64,000 bases of DNA, from positions 1 to 64,000 of the IMG/VR virus record IMGVR_UViG_3300032286_001304. One strand, written 5' to 3'. The stretch is from a virus. Below, in pieces: positions 1-5,593 of this stretch (positions within the stretch are counted from its first letter, which is position 1; the number at the start of each line of letters is the position of its first letter). The notes under the pieces are model-generated. The model searched no databases. It had not been told where the DNA came from and worked only from the letters and a program-made list of their open reading frames with translations. Made by a program: the position numbers and the translations under genes.

Positions 1-80
1 AGTGCAGCAAGTAATACCCATGCTGGAGTTCCTACTATAAGTAATAGTATTATTATAAGTATAAGATATTCCTTTTTCAT
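1..80 (-). CDS. Partial small membrane protein (N-terminus only)
   Basis: ATG at 80-78, running off the left edge. The visible 26 residues begin MKKEYLILIIILLL and are almost wholly hydrophobic, so this looks like the first membrane segment (or signal anchor) of a small protein. Its ATG overlaps the TGA of the upstream gene (ATGA), which implies translational coupling. The family is not recognisable from this fragment. Confidence 0.55.
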   Translation of the reverse strand, partial: MKKEYLILIIILLLIVGTPAWVLLAA

Positions 81-421
81 AGTCCAAACCAAAGTTTTCT
101 TTTTCTTTTAAGTTTTTCAGGTAGCAAATCTATAACAAAGCACATTAGTTTAGCCCAATGTTTAGGAATAAGAATTGTTCTGGGTTTAGCTGGTTGTTCG
201 TAAAATACAACTTTAGTAACGAATACCGCTTTTTTTCCGTTTTGGGTTTTATAGTAGCGATTCCAACGAATCAGTTCTTTAATCCAATTATCATTTTCAT
301 CTATCTCAAAATAGTCAAACTTATCAACATGATAAGTTACACCCTTTGCATTATACCTTTCATAAAAACCTTCACCATACCAGTAACCGTTTTCATGGTA
401 TACTCTTAAAGTATTTTTCAT
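77..421 (-). CDS. Hypothetical protein, 114 aa
   Basis: No family recognised. The protein is rich in aromatic residues (YWYGEGFYERY near the N-terminus) and ends in a basic stretch (KLKRKRKLW). The start overlaps the stop of the upstream gene as ATGA, and its own stop overlaps the next ATG in the same way, so it belongs to a coupled run of at least four small genes. No membrane segment or metal-binding motif is obvious. Confidence 0.65.
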   Translation of the reverse strand: MKNTLRVYHENGYWYGEGFYERYNAKGVTYHVDKFDYFEIDENDNWIKELIRWNRYYKTQNGKKAVFVTKVVFYEQPAKPRTILIPKHWAKLMCFVIDLLPEKLKRKRKLWFGL

Positions 422-771
422 CCTTGTATTTCGTAAGATGCAAGATTGCGTTTTAGTTCCTCGGCTCGGTCAATGAGTTCTCTAATTTTTCGAGTTAGAA
501 TATCCTCGGCAAATTTCTTTGCGGCTTCTAGGTTTGTGAAATATCCATTACGTTCTACATAACAATCATATTTCTCGTCTTTGTCAAATGGAAATCCATC
601 CCAAGACTGTTCGACTTCACAAACAATGTTAAAGCTATCCTCATCAATCTTTTCTGTGGCGAGATATCTATTGAATGAATTAGGTGTGATAAATTTTTCA
701 ACCTCTAGTTTTCTAATGCAAGTGAGATAACCAGATGGAGCAAAACAGACTTCGTAGCAATAAGTTTTCAT
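418..771 (-). CDS. Hypothetical protein, 117 aa
   Basis: Unrecognised soluble protein. It starts MKTYCYEVCFAPSG, is acidic in the middle, and ends in a Lys/Arg/Glu-rich helix (residues about 88-112) that could be a coiled coil. It is joined by ATGA overlaps to both neighbours, which supports the reading frame and start. No enzymatic motif is visible. Confidence 0.65.
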   Translation of the reverse strand: MKTYCYEVCFAPSGYLTCIRKLEVEKFITPNSFNRYLATEKIDEDSFNIVCEVEQSWDGFPFDKDEKYDCYVERNGYFTNLEAAKKFAEDILTRKIRELIDRAEELKRNLASYEIQG

Positions 772-1046
772 TGTTTGAAGGTAAACAGTGTCTCCTTGCG
801 GCCCTTGCCGGACTTCCTGTTAGGCAAAAAGAAAACATCGCCGTATTCGTTTGCGATTTTGTAGCGGGCCTTGCCAGCGGCCACTATCTCGGCGCGGCGC
901 ATCTCGGCTCTTTGCTCGCGCACCTCGCGGCGAATATCCGCTTTGTATATGTGCCACGAATCCCGCTCGGCTTGGCGGAGGCGCAGCCAGAAATATGCCG
1001 CTGTTAGCGTTGCCATTACTGCGTAAAAGATAATAAGGTATTTCAT
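768..1046 (-). CDS. Small membrane-anchored protein with charged helix, GC-rich gene
   Basis: The start at 1046 (MKYLIIFYAVMATL) is chosen because it gives a clean N-terminal membrane segment (residues about 3-20) and avoids overlap with the upstream gene; a longer in-frame start at 1136 would overlap that gene by 67 nt. After the anchor comes a long Arg/Glu-rich helix (residues about 21-65). The core of the gene is far GC-richer than its surroundings and uses GCG, CGC and CCG codons that are rare elsewhere in the window, which suggests recent transfer. Function unknown; a small cytoplasm-facing or periplasmic coiled-coil protein is plausible. Confidence 0.6.
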   Translation of the reverse strand: MKYLIIFYAVMATLTAAYFWLRLRQAERDSWHIYKADIRREVREQRAEMRRAEIVAAGKARYKIANEYGDVFFLPNRKSGKGRKETLFTFKQ

Positions 1047-1068
1047 TGTCTTCGAGTTAGAAAATCTT

Positions 1069-1635
1069 TTAACCTCCGTAGTAACTTCCCTTACCCTCAA
1101 CCCAAAAAGCCCGAACATTCTCTTCAAGCCAATCAAATTTCAATAGTGGTGATTCGTTCTTAAAGTCTTCTAAATAAACATGATTGATAAATAAACCATC
1201 GTATTTGTTACCATTTTCAACACAAGTTACACATGGAAAAGATTTTGGAAAATCCTCGTTACGCTCTAATGTTTTAAGATCAACATCTAAATCGGATGCA
1301 ATGTATGTAACACCATCGCCATCTTCATCAGGATTATAATTTAATCCTAAACTATAAAGAAGTGTTTCTGCATTATAATCTTCAAAGATACCTCTCCAAT
1401 AAGACATATCTTCTCCGTATTCTTTTTCTGCCTTTTCGTATATCTCAAAACATTTCTTCCATTCTTGGAAGTTTTCTTCTCTAAACTCCTTATCATTTAT
1501 CTTAGAAATAAACGGCATATCTTCTTTTTTCCATACGTGTGCTGCTGCATTATATGCACGCAAATTGGTAAAGATGCAAGCAGTCCTTGCAAATTTAATG
1601 TAATCGTCTTCGGTTTGGAATGTTAGTTTAATCAT
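1069..1635 (-). CDS. Hypothetical acidic protein, 188 aa
   Basis: Unrecognised. It is acidic throughout, with a run of Asp/Gly around residues 103-118 (NPDEDGDGVTYIASDLDVD). That stretch resembles a calcium-loop-like sequence but does not fit a full EF-hand. It sits 22 nt upstream of the GC-rich membrane gene on the same strand. A soluble protein of unknown role. Confidence 0.65.
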   Translation of the reverse strand: MIKLTFQTEDDYIKFARTACIFTNLRAYNAAAHVWKKEDMPFISKINDKEFREENFQEWKKCFEIYEKAEKEYGEDMSYWRGIFEDYNAETLLYSLGLNYNPDEDGDGVTYIASDLDVDLKTLERNEDFPKSFPCVTCVENGNKYDGLFINHVYLEDFKNESPLLKFDWLEENVRAFWVEGKGSYYGG

Positions 1636-1684
1636 TTTGTTTTTTTTGGTTTGAAAGGAAATCTATCTACTGGCGGCTTATAAT

Positions 1685-2407
1685 TTAGTTTAAACAAAGT
1701 TGCCCATCAGTTGGGCGGGAAATATTTGTAGTATATCCAGTATTAAATCCAGCAGAGGATGCGTCTCCACCATAAATATTCAAGCGGGAAGCATTTGATA
1801 TATATAATTTTGGGAACTTTGTTTTTACAAAATTATCTCTTTCCTTCTTATTATTTACAAGAACTATTGAATATTTCTCTCTTGAAGATTTCTGAATATT
1901 AGTAGCCATACCAGCAAAAGATTCATTCTCTTGTTTCGTTTTAGCTTCAGTTAATTTAATATCAAGCCCTCTCGTAAATCCCTCAAGAAATGTTGCACGA
2001 TAACGAGTTTTGGCATTATTTGTCTTTTGATAATATTGCCAAGAACGCATCATATGTTCTTTTAGAAATGATTGGACATAAAGAGCGAATTCAACGTCTG
2101 ATTTACGACCAAGGAAACAAATCTTAACTCCATCGTATCGTGAACCAGAATAAACTAGATCAACATTAAAATGCTTTTGCAAAACATTTGAAATAAATCT
2201 TTGGGTTACACTCATTCGCTTTCCTTCAAGAATTTCTTCAGAAGTAAATTCTTCTTTAGGTTGCTCTATTGACGCAAGAGCTAAGTCAATATTATATTTT
2301 GCTGCTAAAGTAGTCGCTTTTTCAAGAGCGGATTCTGCTTCTGCTCCAGTTGCTCCTTTGTGAAGTTGGAGAAGTTTTTTTAATTTTTCTAGGATTTCGG
2401 TATTCAT
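1685..2407 (-). CDS. DUF2786-like protein
   Basis: Start at 2407 (MNTEILEKLKKLLQL). The N-terminal 40 residues carry the pattern typical of DUF2786: a helix LEKLKKLL, an Ala/Glu-rich helix (GAEAESALEKATTLA), then AAKYNIDLALA. The remainder (about 200 residues) resembles the C-terminal part of phage and mobile-element DUF2786 proteins, whose function is unknown. The 17 codons upstream of this ATG (MIFSLFSLFSYSQ...) look like leader noise, not a signal peptide, because the downstream Met matches the domain start. No catalytic residues can be assigned. Confidence 0.65.
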   Translation of the reverse strand: MNTEILEKLKKLLQLHKGATGAEAESALEKATTLAAKYNIDLALASIEQPKEEFTSEEILEGKRMSVTQRFISNVLQKHFNVDLVYSGSRYDGVKICFLGRKSDVEFALYVQSFLKEHMMRSWQYYQKTNNAKTRYRATFLEGFTRGLDIKLTEAKTKQENESFAGMATNIQKSSREKYSIVLVNNKKERDNFVKTKFPKLYISNASRLNIYGGDASSAGFNTGYTTNISRPTDGQLCLN

Positions 2408-2490
2408 TTGGTTTTTGGGTTGAGAATAAGAGAATAGACTAAACAGAGAAAAAATCAAGGTTTTTTTTCGCTTTTTTTAAAAAAATATTA

Positions 2491-2970
2491 TTAATACATT
2501 GGCTGATTTCTAAATGCTTTTAGGAATCCATCTCTTTCATCATCTATTATTATCAGATAATTAAATATTAAAGATTTACTAAAAGTCTTTTCGTAAGATT
2601 CTCCAGACATCTCCCTATCTTCTGATGGGTCGTATATTTTACCATCGCAAATTAATACTGCATGGTCTCTCCCTTTCTTTGAGTATTTATTTTTATAATT
2701 TGCGGAGCTTATCACAGGAAACTTTAAAGATAAAGTAATTAGATTAGAAAATATGTTCCAATAATCTTCGTTTATGATTACAGCATTGAAAATTACATTA
2801 TTTCTTTTTAAGAATTTCTCAATAGAACACATTTCTGTTCCAAGTCTTGTTGTTTTTAATTGTTTTCTAGCAATCCTTTCTTCTATTCCAAATAACATAG
2901 ATACAGCAGATGCCACGCAAGAATATGGTTTTTCTTGGTGACGATGTGAAATCTTTTTAATAGGTTTCAT
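2491..2970 (-). CDS. Papain-fold (C39-like) cysteine peptidase candidate
   Basis: The 159 aa carry the layout of a C39-like peptidase: a Gln then Cys in QEKPYSCVASAVSMLFG (Gln12, Cys18), followed by a helix, then GRDHAVLICDGKIYDPSE with a His near residue 103 and a downstream Asp. This gives a plausible Cys-His-Asp triad and oxyanion Gln. Family members cleave double-glycine leaders or similar peptides; no transporter or leader peptide is seen here, so the substrate is unknown. It is transcribed away from the HNH gene. Confidence 0.55.
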   Translation of the reverse strand: MKPIKKISHRHQEKPYSCVASAVSMLFGIEERIARKQLKTTRLGTEMCSIEKFLKRNNVIFNAVIINEDYWNIFSNLITLSLKFPVISSANYKNKYSKKGRDHAVLICDGKIYDPSEDREMSGESYEKTFSKSLIFNYLIIIDDERDGFLKAFRNQPMY

Positions 2971-3032
2971 TGATAATTTTCGGGTTTTACATAAAAGTTT
3001 GTTTTAAATTATTTTATTATTTTATAAATAAA

Positions 3033-3072
3033 TGGTTGGACGGGCCAGATTTTGAACTGAGCTATCTGCTTA
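3033..3072 (-). pseudogene. Chimeric tRNA remnant
   Basis: Read on the minus strand, a D-arm start (AGATAGCTCAGT) is joined directly to a T-loop and acceptor end (TCAAAATCTGGCCCGTCC) finishing ACCA. The anticodon and variable regions are missing, and the 5' acceptor bases do not pair with the 3' acceptor strand. It looks like two tRNA genes fused by deletion at a shared AGTTC. Not functional as a tRNA. Confidence 0.55.
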
Positions 3073-3132
3073 TATTTGATTTAAGCTTTCATCCAAAAAT
3101 AAAATGGCGCATATTTATAAAGGAGTTGGTTT

Positions 3133-3155
3133 TTAGTGTTTATCCTTTATATATG
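3133..3155 (+). promoter_or_regulatory. Shared 5' element of endonuclease genes (HNH copy)
   Basis: TTTTTAGTGTTTATCC...TATATATG ending in the HNH start codon. Closely similar strings precede three other endonuclease genes in the window. Probably a phage promoter or leader; the role is inferred. Confidence 0.4.
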
Positions 3156-3647
3156 AAAAAAAGTATTTTAAATCAAATTCCTAATGAAAAACTTCAAACT
3201 CTATTTGATAATAATAATTCTATAAGTTCTATTTTAGGAGAGCTTAATCTAAGCAAATCATGTCGTCATTCAAGAAAAATTCTTAAAAAAAGAATGGTAG
3301 ATTTAGATTTAACAAGATTTAATGAATTAAGAGCTAAAAAATCTCCATTTAAAAGTTTTTATAAAAAATATAAAGACGAAGATATGTTTAAGTTAAATTC
3401 GGATGTTGACGTAAAAACGATAAAAAGAAGGTTTTGCGAAAAAAATCTGCCATTAAAATGCGAATGTTGTAAGATTGAAAATAAATGGAATAATAAACCG
3501 CTAACTTTACAATTTGATCATAAAAATGGAAATAATAAAGATAATAGATTAGAAAATTTACGATGGCTTTGCCCCAATTGTCATAGCCAAACAGAAACTT
3601 ATACTGGGAAGAATAACAAAAAAATGGTGTCTCCGGTTGGACTCTAA
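3153..3647 (+). CDS. Free-standing HNH homing endonuclease
   Basis: Start taken at 3153 (MKKSILNQIPNEK), where the coding pattern begins and where the shared endonuclease leader element ends; the open frame extends to 2970 but crosses the tRNA remnant. About residues 5-50 look like a helix-turn-helix region. The HNH domain lies at the C-terminus: CECC and CPNC zinc ligands, the central FDHKNGNNKDNRLENLRWLC motif with catalytic His, then CHSQ. It is plus-strand in a minus-strand genome, and its last 23 nt and stop lie inside the tRNA-Arg gene on the other strand. Such genes spread by cutting homing-site-free genomes; the target here may be the tRNA cluster. Confidence 0.85.
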   Translation: MKKSILNQIPNEKLQTLFDNNNSISSILGELNLSKSCRHSRKILKKRMVDLDLTRFNELRAKKSPFKSFYKKYKDEDMFKLNSDVDVKTIKRRFCEKNLPLKCECCKIENKWNNKPLTLQFDHKNGNNKDNRLENLRWLCPNCHSQTETYTGKNNKKMVSPVGL

Positions 3648-3701
3648 CCAACGACCATCCGTTTAGAAGACGGATACTCTATACAACTGAGCTACGGAGA
3701 C
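3625..3701 (-). tRNA. tRNA-Arg (anticodon UCU)
   Basis: Full cloverleaf on the minus strand: acceptor GTCTCCG pairs with CGGAGAC, then discriminator A and encoded CCA. The D-arm is GCTC...GAGT, the anticodon stem TCCGT/ACGGA with loop CTTCTAA (anticodon TCT), and the T-arm GTTGG/CCAAC. It reads AGA, a codon favoured in AT-rich genomes. The HNH gene on the other strand ends within its 3' acceptor and T-arm. Confidence 0.93.
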
Positions 3702-3727
3702 AAAATAAAAATAACAAAAACAAAAAT

Positions 3728-3816
3728 TGGTCGCGCTAAACGGAATCGAACCGTTATGCCTATTACGGGCGAAAGATTTTGAGTCTTTTGTGTCTGCCAA
3801 TTCCACCATAACGCGA
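3728..3816 (-). tRNA. tRNA-Leu (anticodon CAA)
   Basis: An 89-nt class II tRNA with encoded CCA. Acceptor TCGCGTT pairs with AGCGCGA, the D-arm is TGGTGGAATTGGCAGACA, the anticodon loop CTCAAAA (anticodon CAA) sits on an AAAGA/TCTTT stem, there is a long variable arm typical of Leu, and the T-arm is AACGG TTCGATT CCGTT. It reads TTG. A possible TTGACT -35 lies at 3888-3893. Confidence 0.93.
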
Positions 3817-3957
3817 TAAAATAATTTAGTAATTCAAAGAACCTTTTATTCTTAACCTTCTACTATCCTGCCACAAACCATACTTTCAGTCAATACTTTT
3901 CTATCGTTTTTTTAAAAAAATTTCATATTTTTTATTATGACAAAAATAAAATAATAT

Positions 3958-4027
3958 CCCCTTGCATCAGGTTAATCATCAATTTAAAAAAACCACTAAA
4001 TAAATCAATGTCCTCATCGACAAGGGG
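3958..4027 (-). ncRNA. Candidate structured RNA closed by a 7-bp stem
   Basis: CCCCTTG at 3958-3964 pairs with CAAGGGG at 4021-4027, enclosing 56 nt. The size and closing stem recall a tRNA acceptor, but no T-arm, D-arm or anticodon arm can be drawn. On the minus strand the element is followed by an AT-rich tail with a T-run. It could be a small RNA or a decayed tRNA. Confidence 0.3.
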
Positions 4028-4054
4028 AAAAATGTTAAAATAACAAAAATAATA

Positions 4055-4174
4055 CCTCGTAAATAAGCGTTTCTAAAATGTCTCCAGCGAAGCTAGATCC
4101 TTGCATTTTGAGATTTTATCTCATTTTAGAAACCAATGAAATCATCTAGTTGTGAGCATTGCTTATTTACGAGG
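4055..4174 (-). ncRNA. Candidate structured RNA, nested 14-bp and 12-bp stems
   Basis: A perfect outer stem pairs CCTCGTAAATAAGC (4055-4068) with its complement at 4161-4174. A second perfect stem pairs GTTTCTAAAATG (4069-4080) with CATTTTAGAAAC (4122-4133). On the minus strand the inner loop also holds the hairpin CTAGC-TTC-GCTGG, and ATCTAG in this loop could pair with CTAGAT in the outer bulge as a kissing or pseudoknot contact. The 3' side is U-rich (TATTATTTTTGTTATTTT). No reading frame covers it. Two long perfect stems in 120 nt are unlikely by chance. Function unknown. Confidence 0.6.
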
Positions 4175-4277
4175 ATTTATCAGGACATGACCCCCGATAA
4201 AAGTATTTGAAAGAACAAAAATTTTACTTAACTTCTAATACCATAGTTTATTCCGTATTGTAATTCAAGTGTTTTTT

Positions 4278-4305
4278 TAAAAAAAATTCGACTCCCTAAC
4301 AGTCG
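4278..4305 (-). terminator. Rho-independent terminator
   Basis: On the minus strand CGACT-GTTAGGG-AGTCG forms a 5-bp hairpin followed by AA and a run of Ts. It probably ends the transcript containing the CAU tRNA. Confidence 0.65.
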
Positions 4306-4416
4306 ATCTTAATGGGTATTTTAATAAAACATAGTTAAACTTTTCAGCAAAACATAGTTTTATTAATCAAGGTTTCTGGTTTGGAATCGCCTACTATAAA
4401 CCTTTTTTCGGAAAAA

Positions 4417-4492
4417 TGGTGGGCGATGAGGGATTCGAACCCCCACTCAAAGCATTATGAGTGCTCTGCTTTAACCATTAAGCTAACCGCCC
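4417..4492 (-). tRNA. tRNA with CAU anticodon (Met elongator or Ile2)
   Basis: Complete 76-nt cloverleaf with encoded CCA. Acceptor GGGCGGT pairs with ATCGCCC, the D-arm is AGCTTAATGGTTAAAGC, the anticodon stem GAGCA/TGCTT has loop CTCATAA (CAT), and the T-arm is GGGGG TTCGAAT CCCTC. The AGCAGAGC-ACTCATAA arrangement resembles tRNA-Ile2, where CAU is modified to lysidine and reads ATA, a plausible need in an AT-rich phage. Elongator Met cannot be excluded from sequence alone. Confidence 0.92.
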
Positions 4493-4517
4493 ATAAAGTA
4501 TTTAAAGAATAAGAAAA

Positions 4518-4546
4518 TGTTTAGACGAGTCTCACTCACTCGTCAA
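4518..4546 (-). promoter_or_regulatory. Promoter upstream of the CAU tRNA, with internal dyad
   Basis: Minus strand: TTGACG, 17 nt, TAAACA. The spacer is occupied by an inverted repeat, GACGAGT...ACTCGTC. The predicted start is about 20 nt before the tRNA 5' end. The dyad may be an operator. Confidence 0.5.
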
Positions 4547-4653
4547 GAGGATATTTTGTTGTCCCACAATTTTTTAAGGGAATTTTTCACTTGTTATCAG
4601 ACAAATATTAAAACCTAAAATTATAACCGCCAATTTTCTAATTAATTGGTAAA

Positions 4654-4729
4654 TGGTGCGAGCGGAGGGAATCGAACCCTCATCTCAGCTTTGGAAGAGC
4701 CGCATAATAGCCTTTATACTACGCTCGCA
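4654..4729 (-). tRNA. tRNA-Gly (anticodon UCC)
   Basis: Complete 76-nt cloverleaf with encoded CCA. Acceptor TGCGAGC pairs with GCTCGCA, the anticodon stem CGGCT/AGCTG has loop CTTCCAA (TCC), and the T-arm is GAGGG TTCGATT CCCTC. It reads GGA. A hairpin CCAATT...AATTGG follows its 3' end. Confidence 0.93.
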
Positions 4730-4755
4730 TAAAATTGTGTTCAATCTCTAACTGA

Positions 4756-4860
4756 TTAATGATATTCGGCGAATTCATCGAAAAAGTCAAGAACACCTTT
4801 GAATTTTTCTCTCTCCGTCAAGTCGGGTGGTGAATTCGTTATCCTGTGAAATAAAGATAA
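4756..4860 (-). other. Short open frame without a good start (possible gene remnant)
   Basis: Thirty-four sense codons between stops read like protein (for example EREKFKGVLDFFDEF near the end) but contain no ATG; only a TTG is available. It lies between tRNA-Gly and the pseudoknotted RNA. It is probably a leftover C-terminus of a lost gene. An unusual small RNA is an alternative, since TTGACT and TTGACG hexamers occur in it. Confidence 0.3.
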
Positions 4861-4891
4861 TCAATCTTCATTTCGAGATTAAAATTGATTT

Positions 4892-4955
4892 AAAGAACAA
4901 AATTGAAATGCTAGTTTTTTGAGATTCGCGGAAACTAGCAAAACCAACTATCTCG
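4892..4955 (-). ncRNA. Candidate small RNA with H-type pseudoknot
   Basis: On the minus strand a 9-bp stem TGCTAGTTT/AAACTAGCA (4940-4932 with 4917-4909) encloses a loop holding ATCTC (4925-4921), which can pair with GAGAT (4954-4950) just upstream. This is a classic H-type pseudoknot. A strong promoter ends about 3 nt before the 5' side and a U-rich element follows the 3' side, so the predicted RNA is only about 60 nt. No frame covers it. Function unknown. Confidence 0.55.
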
Positions 4956-4957
4956 TT

Positions 4958-4987
4958 TTTATAGTCCTGTTCAGAGCGGACTGTCAA
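4958..4987 (-). promoter_or_regulatory. Sigma70-like promoter for the pseudoknotted RNA
   Basis: Minus strand: TTGACA, 18 nt, TATAAA, close to consensus. The spacer holds the inverted repeat AGTCC...GGACT, a possible operator. Confidence 0.6.
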
Positions 4988-5070
4988 TCAATAATTACGT
5001 TTTAACGGCATAATCTTGAGTGTTTTCATTTGGATTGAAAAAAATATAAAAAGAACAAAAATGACCTACT

Positions 5071-5239
5071 TTCTCTTATTGGAATCGAACCAATTATATT
5101 TAGTGGCAACCATATCACCCAAGAGATTTCGGTTTTTTATCTCATAATCCGGCTCGTTAATTCCGGCTTTCTGTGAGTTATGCTTGACAGGAAAAACCGT
5201 GCATAATCCTTATATGATTACTACATATTTATTATGAGA
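5071..5239 (-). ncRNA. Candidate RNA: long pseudoknot plus tRNA-like 3' domain
   Basis: The 3' part (5126-5071) has an acceptor-like stem TCTCTT/AAGAGA, a D-arm-like segment with TGGTT, and a clear T-arm ATTGG-TTCGATT-CCAAT, but no anticodon arm and no encoded CCA. Just upstream, TCTCATAAT (5239-5231) pairs with ATTATGAGA (5148-5140), and CGGTTTTT in its loop (5199-5192) pairs with AAAAACCG (5137-5130) beyond the stem, forming a pseudoknot. Pseudoknots next to an anticodon-less tRNA domain recall tmRNA or viral tRNA-like structures, but no tag frame is seen. A decayed tRNA is the simple alternative. Confidence 0.45.
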
Positions 5240-5250
5240 CAAATTATTAA

Positions 5251-5307
5251 AAAAGAACAAAAATTAATATCCCCAGTTTTTAAATAGGGGAGGAAGTGTT
5301 TGATTCA
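5251..5307 (-). ncRNA. Candidate short RNA with CCUCC stretch and terminator hairpin
   Basis: It follows a promoter (5313-5341). The predicted transcript of about 55 nt contains CTTCCTCCCC and ends in the hairpin TCCCC/GGGGA (5270-5291) followed by AATTTTTGTTCTTT. The CCUCC segment could pair with purine-rich Shine-Dalgarno-like sites, but it also forms part of the hairpin. No frame. Confidence 0.45.
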
Positions 5308-5312
5308 CGCCC

Positions 5313-5341
5313 AATCTACATGGGACTATCATAATTGTCAA
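5313..5341 (-). promoter_or_regulatory. Sigma70-like promoter
   Basis: Minus strand: TTGACA, 17 nt, TAGATT, ahead of the short RNA at 5251-5307. Confidence 0.5.
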
Positions 5342-5400
5342 CCAATTCTTTTAAAAAAATTGATAAGATATAATGAAACCCTTTACTCCCTGTAAAATAA

Positions 5401-5488
5401 TTTCAAATAAGAAGAACCAACTTACGTGGCACTTGCTTGGCTTTTTACGGCTCTTCACACTCCACTATGCTTTACTTCTTATTTGAAA
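5401..5488 (-). ncRNA. Candidate structured RNA closed by a 14-bp stem
   Basis: TTTCAAATAAGAAG (5401-5414) is perfectly complementary to 5475-5488. Inside are short hairpins such as CCACGTAAGTTGG on the minus strand. The design (14-bp closing stem, multi-hairpin interior, U-rich flank) mirrors the element at 4055-4174 but the sequences differ. Unknown function. Confidence 0.5.
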
Positions 5489-5574
5489 AATTGAAAAGAT
5501 TTTGAAAGAACGACATTACATCTAACTCTTCTTACCTTACCCGATTCCACTCTGGAAATCAAGGATTTTTTTCA

Positions 5575-5593
5575 TTTTTTTTTTTTTTTTTTT
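5575..5593 (+). repeat. Homopolymer of 19 Ts
   Basis: An uninterrupted T19 follows a short T-rich stretch, just past the end of the small basic gene at 5596-5751. Its length is likely to vary between copies or be a sequencing weak point. It would read as poly(A) in the minus-strand transcript. Confidence 0.8.

Larger units (their letters stand above)
4209..5265 (-). repeat. Recurring U-rich inter-RNA element (AATTTTTGTTCTTT)
   Basis: Minus-strand AATTTTTGTTCTTT or near copies occur at about 4210-4223, 4892-4904, 5049-5061 and 5251-5265, with looser forms (GTTATTTT, GTTCTTTGAA) near 3706, 3832, 4040 and 4504. Each lies between two RNA units: downstream of one 3' end and 10-30 nt before the next 5' end. 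It could be the U-tract of terminators, an RNA-processing site, or both. Confidence 0.5.

Noticed and set aside
158-409. Plus-strand frame over the first full gene
   Set aside because: Antisense of a gene with coupled ends; sequence looks random.
735-1033. Plus-strand open frames in the GC-rich stretch
   Set aside because: High GC removes stop codons on both strands; the minus frame has the membrane anchor and ATGA coupling, so the plus frames are treated as shadows.
3388-3651. Minus-strand 87-codon frame across the HNH gene
   Set aside because: Opposite to clear HNH motifs and runs into the tRNA; no sensible protein.
3958-4027. Hammerhead-type ribozyme
   Set aside because: CTGATG and GATGAG strings on the minus strand drew attention, but the conserved CUGANGA...GAAA core and three stems cannot be assembled.
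5071-5239. Full tmRNA
   Set aside because: No CCA-encoded end, no split acceptor with a 5' half of the expected sequence, and no tag-like reading frame; only a tRNA-like domain is claimed.
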